Origin: Bacillota bacterium
Lineage (GTDB): Bacteria; Sysuimicrobiota; Sysuimicrobiia; Sysuimicrobiales; Segetimicrobiaceae
Direction: 5' to 3'
DNA: 54,525 bases
Assembly (NCBI GenBank): GCA_021324295.1
Contig: JAJPJJ010000129.1
Location: 1-54,525 of the forward strand
Position numbers and translations under genes: made by a program. Under the pieces are notes generated by a model. It was not told the DNA's origin. It searched no databases and was given only the letters and a program-made list of their open reading frames with translations. Below are positions 36,326-45,914 of the stretch, piece after piece; within the stretch, counting starts at the first letter, position 1; each line of letters opens with the position of its first letter.

Positions 36326-37363
36326 TCAGCCCAACGGCGGCGCAGGAGCATCGCGGGGGCCGCCCGTGCTCCGCTCGTCCGGCCGGAGGGGATGCAGCGC
36401 TCGCGCGAGCGCGGCGAACGCCTCCACGTCCAGCGTTTCCGCGCGCGTCCGGGGATCCACGCCGGCCGCTCCGCACGCCGCCTCAGCGATCCGGGGCCGG
36501 AGGCCCAGGCCGCGAGCCAGCGCGTTTGCGAGCGTCTTCCGGCGATGCCCGAAGCCGGCCGCCACGATCCGAAGGAACTCGTGCTCGTCCGGCACGGCCG
36601 CCGGCGGACGCGGGTGCGGCCTCAGCTCCACGATCGCCGACTCCACCTCGGGCGGCGGGAGAAACGCTCCCGGTGGGACGCGCGAGACGATGCGCGCGGC
36701 GGCCCGGTATCGGACGACGACGGACAGACGGCCGTATGCCGCGGTGCCGGGCGCGGCCGTGATCCGCTCGGCGACTTCCCTCTGCACGGTGACGACGATC
36801 AGCGCGAGGCGCAGGCCGGGGTCGAGGAGCCGCAAGAGCACCGGGGCGGCGACGTTGTACGGCAAGTTGGACACGGCCTTACGCGCCCCCCCGCACAGGT
36901 CCACGACCAGGGATGCGAGGTCGGCTTCCAGGGCATCCGCCGGCACGATCCGCACGTGCGGGTACGCATCCACGGCCGCCGCGAGCGCCGGGAGGAGACG
37001 CGAGTCCACCTCGATCGCGGCCACCCGGCCGGCGCGGGCGGCGAGCGCCGCGGTGAGGGTGCCGATCCCAGCCCCGATCTCGAGCACGCTATCGGCGGGA
37101 GAGAGCTGCGCCGCGCCGAGGATCTGCTCCAGGGCGCGCTGGCTGACGAGGAAGTGCTGGCCCCAGCGCTTGGACGGCCGGATGCCGAACCGCCGGAGAA
37201 CCGCCCGGGTTCCCTCCGGGGTCGCGAGAACGGCCGGCGCGGCGCCGCGTGAGGCGGGAGCGGCGGAGCGCTTGCCGGGAGCGGCCCGGCCCCACCCCTC
37301 CCCCTCACTGCTTGCCCAGCAGGTAGACCCTGACTCTCCGGCGGCCGAAGTGGATCGCCTCAT
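36326..37363 (-). CDS. ksgA: 16S rRNA adenine(1518/1519)-N6 dimethyltransferase
   Basis: 345 residues as drawn; the core starts near residue 50. Methylates two adenines of helix 45 late in small-subunit assembly. SAM-binding VLEIGAGIGTLTAAL, AIEVDSRLLPAL, VPADALEAD, catalytic NLPYNVAAPVL and the C-terminal GFGHRRKTLANAL. Homologues begin near GTRAVLRRFGIRPSKRWGQ, but no ATG, GTG or TTG exists in frame between there and an ATG 58 bases inside the 3D-protein gene. Either the protein has a Gly/Ala/Arg-rich extension or a non-standard start is used. The C-terminus has a Pro/Gly-rich tail. Confidence 0.92.
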   Translation of the reverse strand: MRRSTSAAGESGSTCWASSEGEGWGRAAPGKRSAAPASRGAAPAVLATPEGTRAVLRRFGIRPSKRWGQHFLVSQRALEQILGAAQLSPADSVLEIGAGIGTLTAALAARAGRVAAIEVDSRLLPALAAAVDAYPHVRIVPADALEADLASLVVDLCGGARKAVSNLPYNVAAPVLLRLLDPGLRLALIVVTVQREVAERITAAPGTAAYGRLSVVVRYRAAARIVSRVPPGAFLPPPEVESAIVELRPHPRPPAAVPDEHEFLRIVAAGFGHRRKTLANALARGLGLRPRIAEAACGAAGVDPRTRAETLDVEAFAALARALHPLRPDERSTGGPRDAPAPPLG

Positions 37364-38492
37364 CAAACGAATTGTAGCAGAGGTCGATCCGCATCCCCTG
37401 GATCTGGCCCCCGGTATCCCCGGCGACGGCGTAGCCGTATCCGTCGATGAACAGGCGCGTGCCGAGCGGGATGACCGAGGGATCCACCGCGACGATCCCG
37501 CGCTGCGCGACCATCCCGATCGCGGTGCGCGGTCCCACCCCGCCGCCGTAGTTATTGGGGCCCGGATAGTAGGCGGTGGCCTCCATCATCAGGTACTCGC
37601 GGCCGGCAAAGGCTCCCCGCGACGCGATCATGGCGCGGGTACCGACCGCGGTTACCCGCGCGACCGGCTCCCGGACGACTGTCCAAGCCAGCGGCTCCGC
37701 CGCGATGGGACGGCCGTCGGCGTAGAGCACGCGAACGGTGCGCGCCTGGAGCCCGGGCCGGCCCGGCGAGCGGAGGATCCGGTTCCCCTTGAAGAGGCTC
37801 GCGTCGGCCACGACCCGGGAGGGGAACGGGATCTCCCTCCGCTCCACCCGCGATCGCCACTCCCGGCGCACGATCCGGATCGCCGCGCCTGGCCTCAGCG
37901 ACGCCGATGGGTCGGGAGACACCTGGTCCAGGGGACGGACAGAAATGGCGAGCCGCTCGAGCGCGTCGCGGACGGTGGTGGCAGCGACCCGGATCGGCCG
38001 GGACACGCCGCCGACGATCAGGACCGCGGGCACCGCCCGGACGACGGCGATCCGGACCCCCGGCCAGATGACGGCGTCCGGGGACGGCGTCACCCGGTCT
38101 CCGTCGTGGAGCGTGATCCGGTTCGCCGCGAGCACGGCCCGGACCGTCCGGCGAAACGACACGTACGGGCGGGTGTGCCCGTCCGCGGAGACGTACACCG
38201 TCCAGCCCAGCGGGAATCCCCATGTGCCGTCGATCGCCAGCCCGGGGAGGATGAAGCAGAGCAGCGCGTAGACGAGAAGAGCGGGATACCCGGCCCCGGC
38301 GCGCAGCCCGCGGGCGAGCACGGAAGAATCGGCCAGGCGCCGGCTCAAAGCGCCTGCGCTCCTGGCAAATCCCGTTTGAAGGTTCCAGACGGGCACTGCG
38401 GGAACCGGCGACCGCCGGTTGAGAGCCGCCCATCGCCTGGCGAACTCCTCGCCGGGACGCTGAACGGCTTGAGCGTGCGCGTCCGGTGACAC
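37305..38492 (-). CDS. YabE-like cell-wall protein: DUF348 x2, G5 and 3D domains
   Basis: 395 residues. A cytoplasmic basic part, a membrane anchor (YPALLVYALLCFILPGLAI, about 69-87), two DUF348 modules (about 95-150 and 155-215), a G5 domain (about 215-290) and a C-terminal 3D domain. The 3D domain has MEATAYYPGP, AVDPSVIPLGTRLFIDGYG, AGDTGGQIQGMRIDLC and the three conserved Asp of the MltA/Rpf-like fold. The family acts on peptidoglycan (stationary-phase survival protein or lytic transglycosylase). The GTG start has GGGGGGAGGG just ahead. Next to ksgA as in Bacillus yabE-ksgA. Confidence 0.9.
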   Translation of the reverse strand: MSPDAHAQAVQRPGEEFARRWAALNRRSPVPAVPVWNLQTGFARSAGALSRRLADSSVLARGLRAGAGYPALLVYALLCFILPGLAIDGTWGFPLGWTVYVSADGHTRPYVSFRRTVRAVLAANRITLHDGDRVTPSPDAVIWPGVRIAVVRAVPAVLIVGGVSRPIRVAATTVRDALERLAISVRPLDQVSPDPSASLRPGAAIRIVRREWRSRVERREIPFPSRVVADASLFKGNRILRSPGRPGLQARTVRVLYADGRPIAAEPLAWTVVREPVARVTAVGTRAMIASRGAFAGREYLMMEATAYYPGPNNYGGGVGPRTAIGMVAQRGIVAVDPSVIPLGTRLFIDGYGYAVAGDTGGQIQGMRIDLCYNSFDEAIHFGRRRVRVYLLGKQ

Positions 38493-38817
38493 TGCCCTCC
38501 CCCCTTCTCCCGCGCATGAGCCCGGAGGGGCCGGCCGCAAGGAGGCCCCGCCGCCCGGATCGACGTGCCAGAGGACGGATGAGTCCGGTCTAGCCAGGCA
38601 AGGGCTACGTGCGCTGCGACGAAGGGAGGGGCGAGTCCAGTTATAGACTTCTTTCTACTGGGCGGATTATATCATATAGACTCGATTCAATGCTAGCATC
38701 TGCGTTGGCGTCCGGAGGCATCGCCGAAGAGGTGGGGGTCCGGGATTCTCTTCCCGGACGACGCTCCAAGGGGTAAGCAAGGCCGCGGCGGCCGGGAGTG
38801 CGGGCAGGTCGAGAACC
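38493..38817. other. Leader of the 3D-protein gene and spacer
   Basis: 325 bases without a gene. It holds the extended -10 promoter at 38666-38674 and then a leader of about 150 bases with small inverted repeats (for example TAGCC-CTTGCCT-GGCTA). Genes of this type are under c-di-AMP riboswitches in some bacteria. I compared by eye and do not see that consensus, so the leader is unassigned. Confidence 0.4.
38666..38674 (-). promoter_or_regulatory. Extended -10 promoter for the 3D-domain gene
   Basis: TGA-TATAAT on the minus strand inside a rare AT-rich island (38640-38700). A TTGAAT hexamer is only 13 bases upstream, so the extended -10 element would have to replace the -35. Start expected near 38660. 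Confidence 0.6.
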
Positions 38818-39240
38818 CTACTCGTCGCCCGCGGGCCGCTCGACAAGCTCGACGAGCAGGCCGTGGGTCGTCGACGGGTGGACGAACGCGACCCGGGTAC
38901 CCTGCGCGCCGGGCCTGGGCGCCGGGTCGATCAGCCGAAGCCCCGCGGCGCGGGCACGCATCATCGCGGCCCCGAGGTCCGGCACCTCCAGGGCCACGTG
39001 GTGGACGCCGGCGCCGCGTCTGGCCAGGAACCGCGTGAGGGCGCCATCGCCCGCCGGCTCCAGGAACTCGATCCGAGAGCTTCCGATGGGAGCGAACGAG
39101 ACCCGGGTGCCCTCGGTGGGCACCGTCTCCCGACCGCACGGCGAGAGGCCCAGCCGGGGCCCGTAGTCCCGATCGGCCGCGTCCAGGGTCGGGACGACCA
39201 CGGCGAGGTGCCGGAGGCGCACGGCGGGGGGGCGCTTCAC
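38818..39240 (-). CDS. mce: Methylmalonyl-CoA epimerase
   Basis: 140 residues. Vicinal-oxygen-chelate fold enzyme converting (S)- to (R)-methylmalonyl-CoA, between propionyl-CoA carboxylase and the mutase. Metal-ligand region RLRHLAVVVPTLDAA (His), a Glu in SSRIEFLEP, GAGVHHVALEVPDLGAA (His) and the closing Glu in GLLVELVE. The GTG start overlaps the MeaB stop (GTGA), so it is translationally coupled, and it is the last gene of the propionate run. Confidence 0.92.
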   Translation of the reverse strand: MKRPPAVRLRHLAVVVPTLDAADRDYGPRLGLSPCGRETVPTEGTRVSFAPIGSSRIEFLEPAGDGALTRFLARRGAGVHHVALEVPDLGAAMMRARAAGLRLIDPAPRPGAQGTRVAFVHPSTTHGLLVELVERPAGDE

Positions 39241-40184
39241 CCGAGCCTCGCCTGCGCCAGAAGCTCTTCCGCCGCCGCGTAGGGGTCCAGCTCGCCGGAC
39301 GCCACGCGTGCGGCGAGCTCGTCGAGACGCGCATCCCCGGCGCGCCGGAGGACCTGCGCGCGGAGCCGGTCGTCCACGATACGAAGGATCTCCCGCCTCC
39401 GGCGCGCCCGGCGCCGCTCCGCCAGGAGGCCGCGCGCCTCCTGGTACGCCCGGTGCTCCCCGATCGCCCGAAGAAGCTCCGCGACACCGGTGCCCTCGGT
39501 CGCGGTGGCGAGCAGCACGGGCGGCGTCCAGCCGTCCCGGGCCGGGGCCAGGCTGAGCGTCGCCCGGATCTCGGCGGCCGTCCGGCCGGCGTCCCCGCGA
39601 TCGGCCTTGTTCACCACGAAGAGGTCGCCGATCTCCATCACCCCGGCCTTGAGCGCCTGCACCGCGTCGCCCAGATGCGGGACCGTGACCAGCACGACGG
39701 TGTCCGCGGCGCTCGCGATCTCGACCTCGGCCTGGCCGGCCCCCACCGTCTCCACCAGCACCAGGTCGCACCCGTAGGCATCGAGCACCCCGACCGCGGC
39801 GGCCGTCGCGGGGGCGAGCCCGCCGAGGTGGCCGCGCGTCGCCATGCTGCGCACGAACACGCCGGGATCGGTGCTGTGGTCCTGCATCCGGATCCGGTCG
39901 CCCAGGATCGCGCCGCCGGTAAACGGGCTCGTCGGGTCCACCGCTACGACCCCGACCCGCCTTCCGCCCCGCCGGACCTCACGCACGAGCGCATCGATGA
40001 GCGTACTCTTGCCGGCGCCCGGAGGGCCCGTGACGCCGACGACGTAGGCTCGGCCGGTGTGCGGGTGCAGCGCGCGCAGGAGGGGGACCGCCTCCTCCGG
40101 GCGGCTCTCGACGATCGAGATGAGCCGCGCGGCCGCCTGGGAGGAGCCGCCCACCACGGCCGCGGCCAGCCCCTCGGCCCTCAT
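39237..40184 (-). CDS. meaB: Methylmalonyl-CoA mutase-associated GTPase MeaB
   Basis: 315 residues. G3E GTPase that gates cofactor loading and protects the mutase from inactivation. Walker [18 protein letters not shown], switch [46 protein letters not shown] and the base-binding NKAD. ATG overlaps the mutase stop (ATGA) and the stop overlaps the epimerase start, as expected for stoichiometric partners. Confidence 0.95.
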   Translation of the reverse strand: MRAEGLAAAVVGGSSQAAARLISIVESRPEEAVPLLRALHPHTGRAYVVGVTGPPGAGKSTLIDALVREVRRGGRRVGVVAVDPTSPFTGGAILGDRIRMQDHSTDPGVFVRSMATRGHLGGLAPATAAAVGVLDAYGCDLVLVETVGAGQAEVEIASAADTVVLVTVPHLGDAVQALKAGVMEIGDLFVVNKADRGDAGRTAAEIRATLSLAPARDGWTPPVLLATATEGTGVAELLRAIGEHRAYQEARGLLAERRRARRRREILRIVDDRLRAQVLRRAGDARLDELAARVASGELDPYAAAEELLAQARLG

Positions 40185-41842
40185 ACCCCGACCGGCGGGC
40201 GGTAGACCCCGAAGCGTGCGCGGAGCGTATCGCAGATTTCCCCGATCGTCGCATACGCCCGGACCGCCTCGAGGATGTGCGGGAGCACGTTCTCCCGCCC
40301 GGCCGCAGCGTCGCGGAGGCCATCCAGCGCTGCCCGGACGCGCGCGCCGTCCCGCTCCGCCCGCACGCGGCGGAGGCGGCGTTTCTGGCGCTCCACGACC
40401 GCCGGGTCGACGCGGAGGATCGGCGGCGGCGGTGGCTCGTCGGCGGTCTGGAAGCGGTTCACGCCCACGATCACGCGGCGCCCGGCCTCCACTTCCTGCT
40501 GCTCGCGGTACGCCGCCTCCCCGATCTCCCGCTGCACGTAGCCTTCCTCGATCGCCCGGAGCATCCCGCCGGCCTGCTCGATCCGGTCGAGGTAGGCCTG
40601 CGCGCGGCGCTCGATCTCCGTGGTCAGGGCCTCCACGTAGAAGGACCCTGCGAGCGGGTCCACGGTGTCGGCCACGCCGGTCTCGTACGCGATGATCTGC
40701 TGCGTCCGCAGCGCGAGGACAGCCGCCTCATCGGTGGGCAGGGCGAGGGCCTCGTCGCGGGCGTTGGTGTGGAGGGACTGGGTGCCTCCCAGCACCGCGG
40801 CGAGGGCCTGCAGGGTCACGCGGACGACGTTGTTGTCCGGTTGCTGCGCGGTCAGGGCCACCCCGGCCGTCTGCGTGTGGAAGCGGAGCATCCACGAGCG
40901 TGGGTCGCGGGCCCCGAACCGCTCCCGCGCGATCCGGGCCCACAGGCGCCGGGCCGCGCGGTACTTGGCGACCTCCTCGAAGAACTGCATCTGCGCGTCG
41001 AAGAAGAACGCGAGGCGCGGGGCGATCCGGTCGGCGGCGAGCCCGGCGCGCTGCGCGGCCTCCAGGTAGGCGACCGCGTTGCCGAGGGTGAACGCGACCT
41101 CCTGCACCGCGGTGGCGCCCGCCTCCCGGATATGGTAGCCGCTGATGCTGATGGGGTTCCAGCGCGGCAGGCGGTCGGCGCAGAACCCGAGCGTGTCGGT
41201 GACGAGGCGCAGAGATGGGGCCGGGGGGTAGATGTAGGTGCCGCGGGCGATGTACTCCTTCAGGATGTCGTTCTGGATGGTGCCGTCCAGCCGCTCCGGC
41301 GGCACGCCCTGCCGCTCCCCCACGGCGATGTACATGCAGAGCAGGATCGCGGCCGTGGCGTTGATCGTCATCGACGTGCTCACCCGGTCGAGCGGGATGC
41401 CGTCGAACAGCACCTCCATGTCGGCGAGGGAGTCGATCGCGACGCCGACCTTCCCGACTTCCGCCTCGGCCAGGGGGTGGTCGGAATCGTATCCCATCTG
41501 CGTCGGCAGGTCGAACGCGACGGAGAGCCCCGTCTGACCCTGCCCGAGCAGGTACCGGAAGCGGCGGTTCGACTCTTCGGCGCCCGCGTACCCGGCGTAC
41601 TGCCGCATCGTCCAGAGGCGGCCCCGGTACATCGTCGGATAGATGCCGCGCGTGTAGGGGTACTCGCCCGGGTAGCCGAGGTCGCGGTCGTAGTCGAGCG
41701 CCGCGATGTCCTCCGGCGTGTAGAGCCGGCGGATCGGGATCCCGGAGGAGGTCTCGAAGACCTCCCGCCGCTCGGGTGCGCGGGCCAGCGCCGGGCGGAG
41801 CGTCTCCGCCTCCCACCGCGTGCGAGAGTCCCCGTTCGCCAT
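40181..41842 (-). CDS. mcmA1: Methylmalonyl-CoA mutase, large (substrate-binding) subunit
   Basis: 553 residues, the length of the split form without its cobalamin domain. It forms the TIM barrel that binds methylmalonyl-CoA: [67 protein letters not shown] and [18 protein letters not shown]. There is no DxHxxG B12 motif, so the ~140-residue cobalamin-binding subunit (mcmA2) must be encoded elsewhere. Coupled to meaB. The biotin carrier gene lies 70 bases upstream. Confidence 0.95.
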   Translation of the reverse strand: MANGDSRTRWEAETLRPALARAPERREVFETSSGIPIRRLYTPEDIAALDYDRDLGYPGEYPYTRGIYPTMYRGRLWTMRQYAGYAGAEESNRRFRYLLGQGQTGLSVAFDLPTQMGYDSDHPLAEAEVGKVGVAIDSLADMEVLFDGIPLDRVSTSMTINATAAILLCMYIAVGERQGVPPERLDGTIQNDILKEYIARGTYIYPPAPSLRLVTDTLGFCADRLPRWNPISISGYHIREAGATAVQEVAFTLGNAVAYLEAAQRAGLAADRIAPRLAFFFDAQMQFFEEVAKYRAARRLWARIARERFGARDPRSWMLRFHTQTAGVALTAQQPDNNVVRVTLQALAAVLGGTQSLHTNARDEALALPTDEAAVLALRTQQIIAYETGVADTVDPLAGSFYVEALTTEIERRAQAYLDRIEQAGGMLRAIEEGYVQREIGEAAYREQQEVEAGRRVIVGVNRFQTADEPPPPPILRVDPAVVERQKRRLRRVRAERDGARVRAALDGLRDAAAGRENVLPHILEAVRAYATIGEICDTLRARFGVYRPPVGV

Positions 41843-41911
41843 ATGCCGCTCCCTCCAGAGATCCTCTCCCGCTGCTCCGGCGACGGGATCCGGCTGGAAC
41901 GCCGATGGGAT

Positions 41912-42439
41912 CTACTCGAGCGTCGCGAGAAGCTGGCCCCCCGCTACCTCCTGTCCGGCCGCCACGTGGATCTGCCTGACCGTTCCGGCCCGCGGCGCCC
42001 GGACCTCCATCTGCATCTTCATCGCCTCCATTATAACGAGCGGCTGCCCGCTCTCGACCCGCAGCCCCGCGGCGGCCGGGAGCGCCACCACGAGCCCCGG
42101 CATCGGCGCGCGGACGTCGCCGGCGTGCGCGGTGGAGCGGCCGGGTCCCCCGCCGGTGCGCGTCGAACGGCCCACCTCCACGTCGTACGTCTCCGCATCG
42201 AGCAGGACCCTCCAGCGCCCCGCCGGCGCATCCGGGCGCCGGACGCCGGCGGAGGGCTCGACCACGACCAGGCGGTGAGACCGGCCGTCGACCAGGAGCG
42301 AGAGCCACCCCGGCACCACCTCCGCCGCGTCCACACGGTATGTCGAGCCGCCGAGCGAGACGGCGAGCGTCCCGCCGGCGTCCTCCACCACGACCTCGAG
42401 GCGGTCGCCGCCGAGGCGCACCACGTAGCTGCTCTTCAC
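41912..42439 (-). CDS. Biotin carboxyl carrier protein (BT-BCCP part of propionyl-CoA carboxylase alpha)
   Basis: 175 residues. The C-terminal ~75 residues are a biotinyl domain with the attachment site [14 protein letters not shown] and [13 protein letters not shown]. The N-terminal ~95 residues resemble the BT/interaction domain that in other organisms sits between carboxylase and carrier. The GTG start overlaps the stop of the biotin carboxylase gene (GTGA). Together the two proteins make about 675 residues, the size of a normal single PccA chain, so this looks like a split alpha subunit. Confidence 0.9.
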   Translation of the reverse strand: MKSSYVVRLGGDRLEVVVEDAGGTLAVSLGGSTYRVDAAEVVPGWLSLLVDGRSHRLVVVEPSAGVRRPDAPAGRWRVLLDAETYDVEVGRSTRTGGGPGRSTAHAGDVRAPMPGLVVALPAAAGLRVESGQPLVIMEAMKMQMEVRAPRAGTVRQIHVAAGQEVAGGQLLATLE

Positions 42440-43938
42440 CGGCTGTCTGCGCGGCAGACCGCGTCGTGCCGGGCCCACGCCGCCCACGCCCCCGCGTCCT
42501 GGGCTGGGAGCAGCGGGGTGCGGTCTCTGCGGTACGCGAGCACCGCGGCCGCGAGCGCCGCCACGGCGCGCAGCTCCGGCAGCCGACGCGGCCACTCCTC
42601 CTCCACGAACCGGGTGCTGTACGCGCCCGCGCGAAACGCCGGATGCCGGAGCGCCCACAGGTGGAACGGGATCGTCGTCGGCACGCCGGTGACGACCATC
42701 TCGCGGAGGGCCGCCTCCATCCGCGCGATCGCTCCCTCGCGGGTGTCCGCCCACGTGACGATCTTGGCCAGCAACGGATCGTAGAAGCGCGTCACCTCCA
42801 TCCCCGGCGCCAGGGCGCCGTCGACGCGGACGCCCGGCCCGCCCGGCAGCAGCACGTCGCTGACGCGGCCGGCCCACGGGATAAATCCGGCCTCGGTGTC
42901 CTCGGCCGAGATCCGGCACTCGATCGCGTGCCCCCGGGGCGCCACGTCCTCCTGCCGCAGCGGCAGCGGCTCGCCCGCGGCCACCGCGAGCTGCCAGCCC
43001 ACGAGATCCACGCCCGTGATGCACTCGGTGACCGGATGCTCGACCTGCAGCCTCGCGTTGATCTCGAGGAAGTAGAACTCGTCGCCGGCCACCAGGAACT
43101 CGACCGTCCCGGCGTTCCGGTACCCCACGGTCCGCGCGGCGGCCACCGCCGCGCGGCCCATCGCCGCGCGCAGCCCCTCGGGGAGCCCAGGCGCGGGCGC
43201 TTCCTCGATCACCTTTTGGTGCCGGCGCTGGATGGAGCACTCGCGCTCGCCGAGGTGGACCACGCCGCCGTGGGCGTCGGCCGCCACCTGGATCTCGACG
43301 TGGCGGGGCTGCTCCACCCATCTCTCGAGGTACACCCGCGGATCGCCGAACGCGGTCTGGGCCTCGCCGCGCGCCAGCCGCAGCGCGCCCGCGAGGTCCT
43401 CCGGCTGCCGGACGAGGTGGATCCCCTTCCCCCCGCCGCCGGCGGCGGCCTTGATGAGGAGCGGGAAGCCGATGCGCTCCGCCGCCCCGCGCGCCGCCGC
43501 GTCGTCCACCGGATCGGTGCCCGGCAGCACCGGGACGCCGGCCCCTCGCACGGCGCGCCGGGTCTCTGCCTTGTCCCCGCACAGCGCGAGCGCCTCCTCC
43601 GGCGGGCCGATGAAGACGAGGCCGGCCCGGCGGCACGCCGCGGCGAAGGCCGGGTTTTCGGCGAGGAACCCGTAGCCCGGATGGACGGCGTCGGCGCCGG
43701 CCCGGCACGCCGCGCTGACGATCCGGTCGATGCGGAGGTAGGAGTCCGCGGCCGGCGCCGGGCCCACGCGGTACGCTTCGTCCGCCGCGTGCACGTGCGG
43801 GGCGGCTCGATCGGGATCGCTGTAGATCGCCACCGTCGCGATGCCCCGGGCGCGGCAGGCCCGGATCACGCGCAGCGCGATCTCAGCCCGGTTGGCGATG
43901 AGGACCTTGCGAATCGGCCTGGATGCCACGCTGACCAC
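42436..43938 (-). CDS. Biotin carboxylase subunit (propionyl/acetyl-CoA carboxylase)
   Basis: 500 residues, ATP-grasp. IRKVLIANRAEIALRVIRAC at the N-terminus, GYGFLAENPAFA, the Gly loop KAAAGGGGKGIHLV, ERECSIQRRHQKVIEEAPAP, EFYFLEINARLQVEHPVTEC and GHAIECRISAEDTEAGFIPW. It carboxylates biotin on the carrier encoded next, using bicarbonate. A GTG start without a strong ribosome site is used; another GTG lies three codons in. Confidence 0.94.
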   Translation of the reverse strand: MVSVASRPIRKVLIANRAEIALRVIRACRARGIATVAIYSDPDRAAPHVHAADEAYRVGPAPAADSYLRIDRIVSAACRAGADAVHPGYGFLAENPAFAAACRRAGLVFIGPPEEALALCGDKAETRRAVRGAGVPVLPGTDPVDDAAARGAAERIGFPLLIKAAAGGGGKGIHLVRQPEDLAGALRLARGEAQTAFGDPRVYLERWVEQPRHVEIQVAADAHGGVVHLGERECSIQRRHQKVIEEAPAPGLPEGLRAAMGRAAVAAARTVGYRNAGTVEFLVAGDEFYFLEINARLQVEHPVTECITGVDLVGWQLAVAAGEPLPLRQEDVAPRGHAIECRISAEDTEAGFIPWAGRVSDVLLPGGPGVRVDGALAPGMEVTRFYDPLLAKIVTWADTREGAIARMEAALREMVVTGVPTTIPFHLWALRHPAFRAGAYSTRFVEEEWPRRLPELRAVAALAAAVLAYRRDRTPLLPAQDAGAWAAWARHDAVCRADSR

Positions 43939-44088
43939 TTCGCGGCAGGCGCCGCGGAGTCATGCCGCGGAGCAAGTCAGCGTAGGAGCGGTGCCGCGGC
44001 AGGCCCGGGAGGGTGCGGGATCTGTCCTCGGCCTCCCCGCCCACCCTTCCCCGCCGCCGCGAAGACCAGCAGCTCCCACGGTGCTGCA

Positions 44089-45642
44089 CTACAGCGGGAT
44101 GTTTCCATGCTTCTTCGGGGGGTTCCGGTCGCGCTTGCCCGCGAGCATCTCGAGCGCCGAGATGAGACGCGGCCGGGTCTCGTGCGGCTCGATGATGTCG
44201 TCCACGTACCCCCGGCTGGCCGCGACGTACGGGTTGGCAAACTGCGCCCGGTACTCGGCCGCGAGCCGCGCCCGCGCGGCCTCGCGGTCCGGCGCCTCCT
44301 CCAGCTCGCGGCGGAAGATGATGTCGATCGCGCCCTCCGGCCCCATGACGGCGATCTCCGCGGTCGGCCAGGCGAGGTTCAGGTCGCCGCGGATGTGCTT
44401 GCTCGACATCACATCGTAGGCGCCGCCGTACGCCTTGCGCGTGATCACCGCGAGTTTCGGCACGGTCGCCTCGCAGTACGCGAAGAGCAGCTTGGCCCCG
44501 TGCCTGATGATCCCGCCGTGCTCCTGCTCGGTCCCGGGGAGGAACCCGGGGACGTCCACGAACGTGACGAGCGGGATGTTGAAAGCATCGCAGAACCGCA
44601 CGAAGCGGGCGCCCTTCACCGAGCTGTTGATGTCCAGCACACCGGCCAGCACCGCGGGCTGCTGCGCGACGATGCCGACCGCCCGGCCCCCGAGCCGGGC
44701 AAAGCCCACCACGAGGTTCTGCGCGAAGTGCTGCTGGACTTCGAGGAACTCTCCCTCGTCGACCACGTGCGCGATCACATCGCGCATGTCGTACGGCCGG
44801 TGCGGATCCTCGGGCACGAGCGAGTCGAGCGCCGCGTCCATCCGGCGCGGATCGTCGCCGCACGGACGGCGCGGGGGCGCCTCGAGGTTGTTCTGTGGGA
44901 GGTAGCCGAGGAGGCGGCGGATCAGGTGGAGGCAGTCGGCATCGCTCTCGGCGATGAAGTGGGCCACGCCGCTCTTGCCCGCGTGGACCTCCGCGCCCCC
45001 GAGGTCCTCCAACGTGACGTCTTCGTGCGTCACGGCCTTCACCACCTGCGGGCCGGTAACGAACATGTAGCTCGTCCCGCGGACCATGATCGTGAAGTCC
45101 GTGATCGCGGGCGAGTACACCGCGCCGCCGGCGCACGGCCCCATGATCGCGGAGATCTGGGGGACGACGCCGCTCGCCAGCGTGTTCCGCAGGAAGATCT
45201 CCGCGTACCCGCCGAGCGCCGCGACGCCTTCCTGGATCCGGGCTCCTCCGGAGTCGTTGAGGCCGATCACGGGCGCGCCGCTCCGGAGGGCCAGATCCAT
45301 GATCTTGCAGATCTTCTGGGCGTGCCCCTCGCCGAGCGACCCGCCCAGCACCGTGAAGTCCTGCGAGAACACGTACGTGAGCCGGCCGTCGACCGCTCCG
45401 TAGCCGGTCACGACGCCGTCGGCGGGCGCCTCGACCCTGTCCATGCCGAACGCCGTGGCGCGGTGTGTGACGAACCGGTCCAGCTCGACGAACGTCCCGG
45501 GGTCCAGCAGCTCCGCCAGGCGCTCGCGCGCGGTGAGCTTGCCGGAGGCGTGCTGCCGGGCTGTCCGCTCGGGACCGCCGCCCTCCTCGATCCGGGCGCG
45601 CCGCGCCCGGAGCTCCTCGAGGCGGTCAGGGCGGTCGGGCAC
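44089..45642 (-). CDS. Acyl-CoA carboxylase carboxyltransferase subunit (propionyl-CoA carboxylase beta)
   Basis: 517 residues. Crotonase-fold carboxyltransferase that moves CO2 from biotin to propionyl-CoA. [77 protein letters not shown] in the first half; [20 protein letters not shown] and [17 protein letters not shown] in the second; ends [11 protein letters not shown] as typical. The linked mutase, MeaB and epimerase support propionyl-CoA as substrate over acetyl-CoA or methylmalonyl decarboxylation. GTG start with GGAGG ten bases ahead. Confidence 0.95.
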   Translation of the reverse strand: MPDRPDRLEELRARRARIEEGGGPERTARQHASGKLTARERLAELLDPGTFVELDRFVTHRATAFGMDRVEAPADGVVTGYGAVDGRLTYVFSQDFTVLGGSLGEGHAQKICKIMDLALRSGAPVIGLNDSGGARIQEGVAALGGYAEIFLRNTLASGVVPQISAIMGPCAGGAVYSPAITDFTIMVRGTSYMFVTGPQVVKAVTHEDVTLEDLGGAEVHAGKSGVAHFIAESDADCLHLIRRLLGYLPQNNLEAPPRRPCGDDPRRMDAALDSLVPEDPHRPYDMRDVIAHVVDEGEFLEVQQHFAQNLVVGFARLGGRAVGIVAQQPAVLAGVLDINSSVKGARFVRFCDAFNIPLVTFVDVPGFLPGTEQEHGGIIRHGAKLLFAYCEATVPKLAVITRKAYGGAYDVMSSKHIRGDLNLAWPTAEIAVMGPEGAIDIIFRRELEEAPDREAARARLAAEYRAQFANPYVAASRGYVDDIIEPHETRPRLISALEMLAGKRDRNPPKKHGNIPL

Positions 45643-45647
45643 GCGGG

Positions 45648-45914
45648 TCAGGCCTCCGGGCTCTGCGCGGGCAGGATGCGGATCGAGATGATGCCGTGCT
45701 TGAAGACGAGCTCCGTGCCGGCCGGTGTCTCCACGATGAGGCTGTACGGGCCGGCGTCCTTGATGATCGCGCGGGGCAGCTCGTAGCCGTCCCGGCAGCG
45801 AAGGTGCACCGGGATCCGGCCCTCGACCAGCGGCTGGTAGAATGCGTCCTCCATGCTGGCACGGCCACGCGGCGGGGCAACATCCCCGCGGGCCGGCTCC
45901 TGGTGCACGGACAT
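45648..45914 (-). CDS. Possible separate Hfq-like product from an internal start
   Basis: An ATG within the longer frame is preceded by AGGAGG with an ideal 7-base gap. It would give an 88-residue protein: a short Pro/Arg-rich lead ([12 protein letters not shown]) and the whole Hfq-like Sm domain, close to the length of ordinary Hfq. The longer frame has no comparable ribosome site at its own start. Either the cell makes both forms, or the N-terminal part and Hfq were once separate genes now fused in frame. Confidence 0.55.
   Translation of the reverse strand: MSVHQEPARGDVAPPRGRASMEDAFYQPLVEGRIPVHLRCRDGYELPRAIIKDAGPYSLIVETPAGTELVFKHGIISIRILPAQSPEA

Noticed and set aside
38493-38660. c-di-AMP (ydaO-type) riboswitch
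   Set aside because: The gene type would fit, but the conserved core segments are not visible.
40277-42784. 835-codon plus-strand open frame
   Set aside because: It is antisense to the mutase and biotin genes, whose protein motifs are unmistakable; composition is typical of antisense frames in this genome.
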